Notes under the pieces: model-generated
What the model saw: only the letters and a program-made list of their open reading frames with translations
Told to the model about the DNA's origin: nothing
Database searches by the model: none
Shown: positions 63,824 to 64,000 of the stretch, one piece after another
Layout: the number at the start of each line of letters is the position of its first letter
Position numbering within the stretch: the first letter of the stretch is position 1
Assembly: GCF_005145045.1 (NCBI RefSeq)
Contig: NZ_CP039691.1
Span: forward strand, 1,934,001-1,998,000
Length of the DNA: 64,000 nt
DNA from: Agrobacterium larrymoorei
Lineage (GTDB): Bacteria; Pseudomonadota; Alphaproteobacteria; Rhizobiales; Rhizobiaceae
Direction: 5' to 3'
Program-made: the position numbers and the translations under genes

Positions 63824-64000
63824 TCAACCCCGCTCCAGCGCCATCATGTCTTCTGCGCCTTGCAGCACGATAACCGCGCCGATGATTTGATTGTTGGACG
63901 CGCGAAGCGGTGTCATCCGGCAGCGCGTGGCAAATTCTCTCTTGTTGCGATAGCCGTGATGGATGTAGTCGATCTTCTCGCCCGCAAAGCAGCGATCGAA
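63824..64000 (-). CDS. PAS-domain protein, C-terminal end (partial)
   Basis: The last 58 residues of a minus-strand gene run off the window edge. The visible part reads RCFAGEKIDYIHHGYRNKRE, then CRMTPLRASNNQIIGAVIVL, the final strands of a PAS domain. The protein ends in DMMALERG shortly after, so no effector domain follows the PAS fold. It converges with the TSUP gene, with 6 bp between stops. Confidence 0.7.
   Translation of the reverse strand, partial: FDRCFAGEKIDYIHHGYRNKREFATRCRMTPLRASNNQIIGAVIVLQGAEDMMALERG

Overview
The window is a chromosomal segment of an alphaproteobacterium of the family Rhizobiaceae, most likely an Agrobacterium (Agrobacterium/Rhizobium complex). The support comes from family-level recognition: rhizobial HU (91 aa), Lon (805 aa), ClpX (425 aa) and ClpP (210 aa), a PhrA-like photolyase, a uronate dehydrogenase / galactarolactone cycloisomerase set known from Agrobacterium, and several families of palindromic intergenic repeats. 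No search could be run, so the genus is an inference.

Layout. 0-1.3 kb: two identical tRNA-Asp genes and a tRNA-Val. 1.5-4.8 kb: a compact uronate oxidation cluster (udh, kdgD, gci). 5-13 kb, mostly minus strand: a periplasmic phytase-like protein, then the proteostasis block hupB, lon, clpX, clpP, with sigma-32-like promoters in front of lon and clpP. 13.4-18.3 kb: diguanylate cyclase, gamma-glutamyltransferase, cytochrome P450. 18.3-21.8 kb: CoA-binding protein, metY and cupin on the minus strand, then an EamA transporter. 22-23 kb: rplM-rpsI. 23-28 kb: O-acyltransferase, a 163-bp MITE-like palindrome, agmatinase, argC, a phosphotransferase. 28-33 kb: ctaA, DUF2842, and a polysaccharide locus (degenerate Wzc-type ATPase, Wza-like lipoprotein, glycosyl-phosphotransferase).

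33.3-38 kb is accessory: tRNA-Pro, a complete IS66 element with passenger gene and intact 8-bp target duplication, and small orphan genes including a PemK/MazF-like toxin. 38-40.5 kb: phosphatase, YqaA/DedA membrane protein, ExoD and tiny membrane proteins. 40.6-44.7 kb is a second accessory stretch after tRNA-Asn: AT-rich DNA, an acyltransferase, an XRE regulator and small proteins. 44.8-55.7 kb: Ogt, a second 163-bp MITE-like copy, photolyase, cysteine synthase, AlaX-type editing protein, a sulfurtransferase-GNAT fusion, a reductase, a DUF4344 protein with an altered metal motif, PilZ and a 2',3'-cyclic-nucleotide phosphodiesterase.

55.7-58.7 kb is the strangest part: an IS5-family element inside an inverted pair of palindromic repeats, a nested palindrome, and about 0.9 kb of GC-rich, hairpin-rich DNA with no convincing gene. 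58.7-64 kb: a tiny conserved-looking protein, hom, alaC (with an intrinsic terminator just ahead of hom), nucleoside hydrolase, a TSUP exporter and the end of a PAS-domain gene.

Much of the window is ordinary core chromosome. The points that most deserve attention are the covarying 163-bp palindromes, the hairpin-rich 57.6-58.5 kb region, the degenerate Wzc-like ATPase, the sulfurtransferase-acetyltransferase fusion, and at least six tiny genes with good ribosome binding sites.
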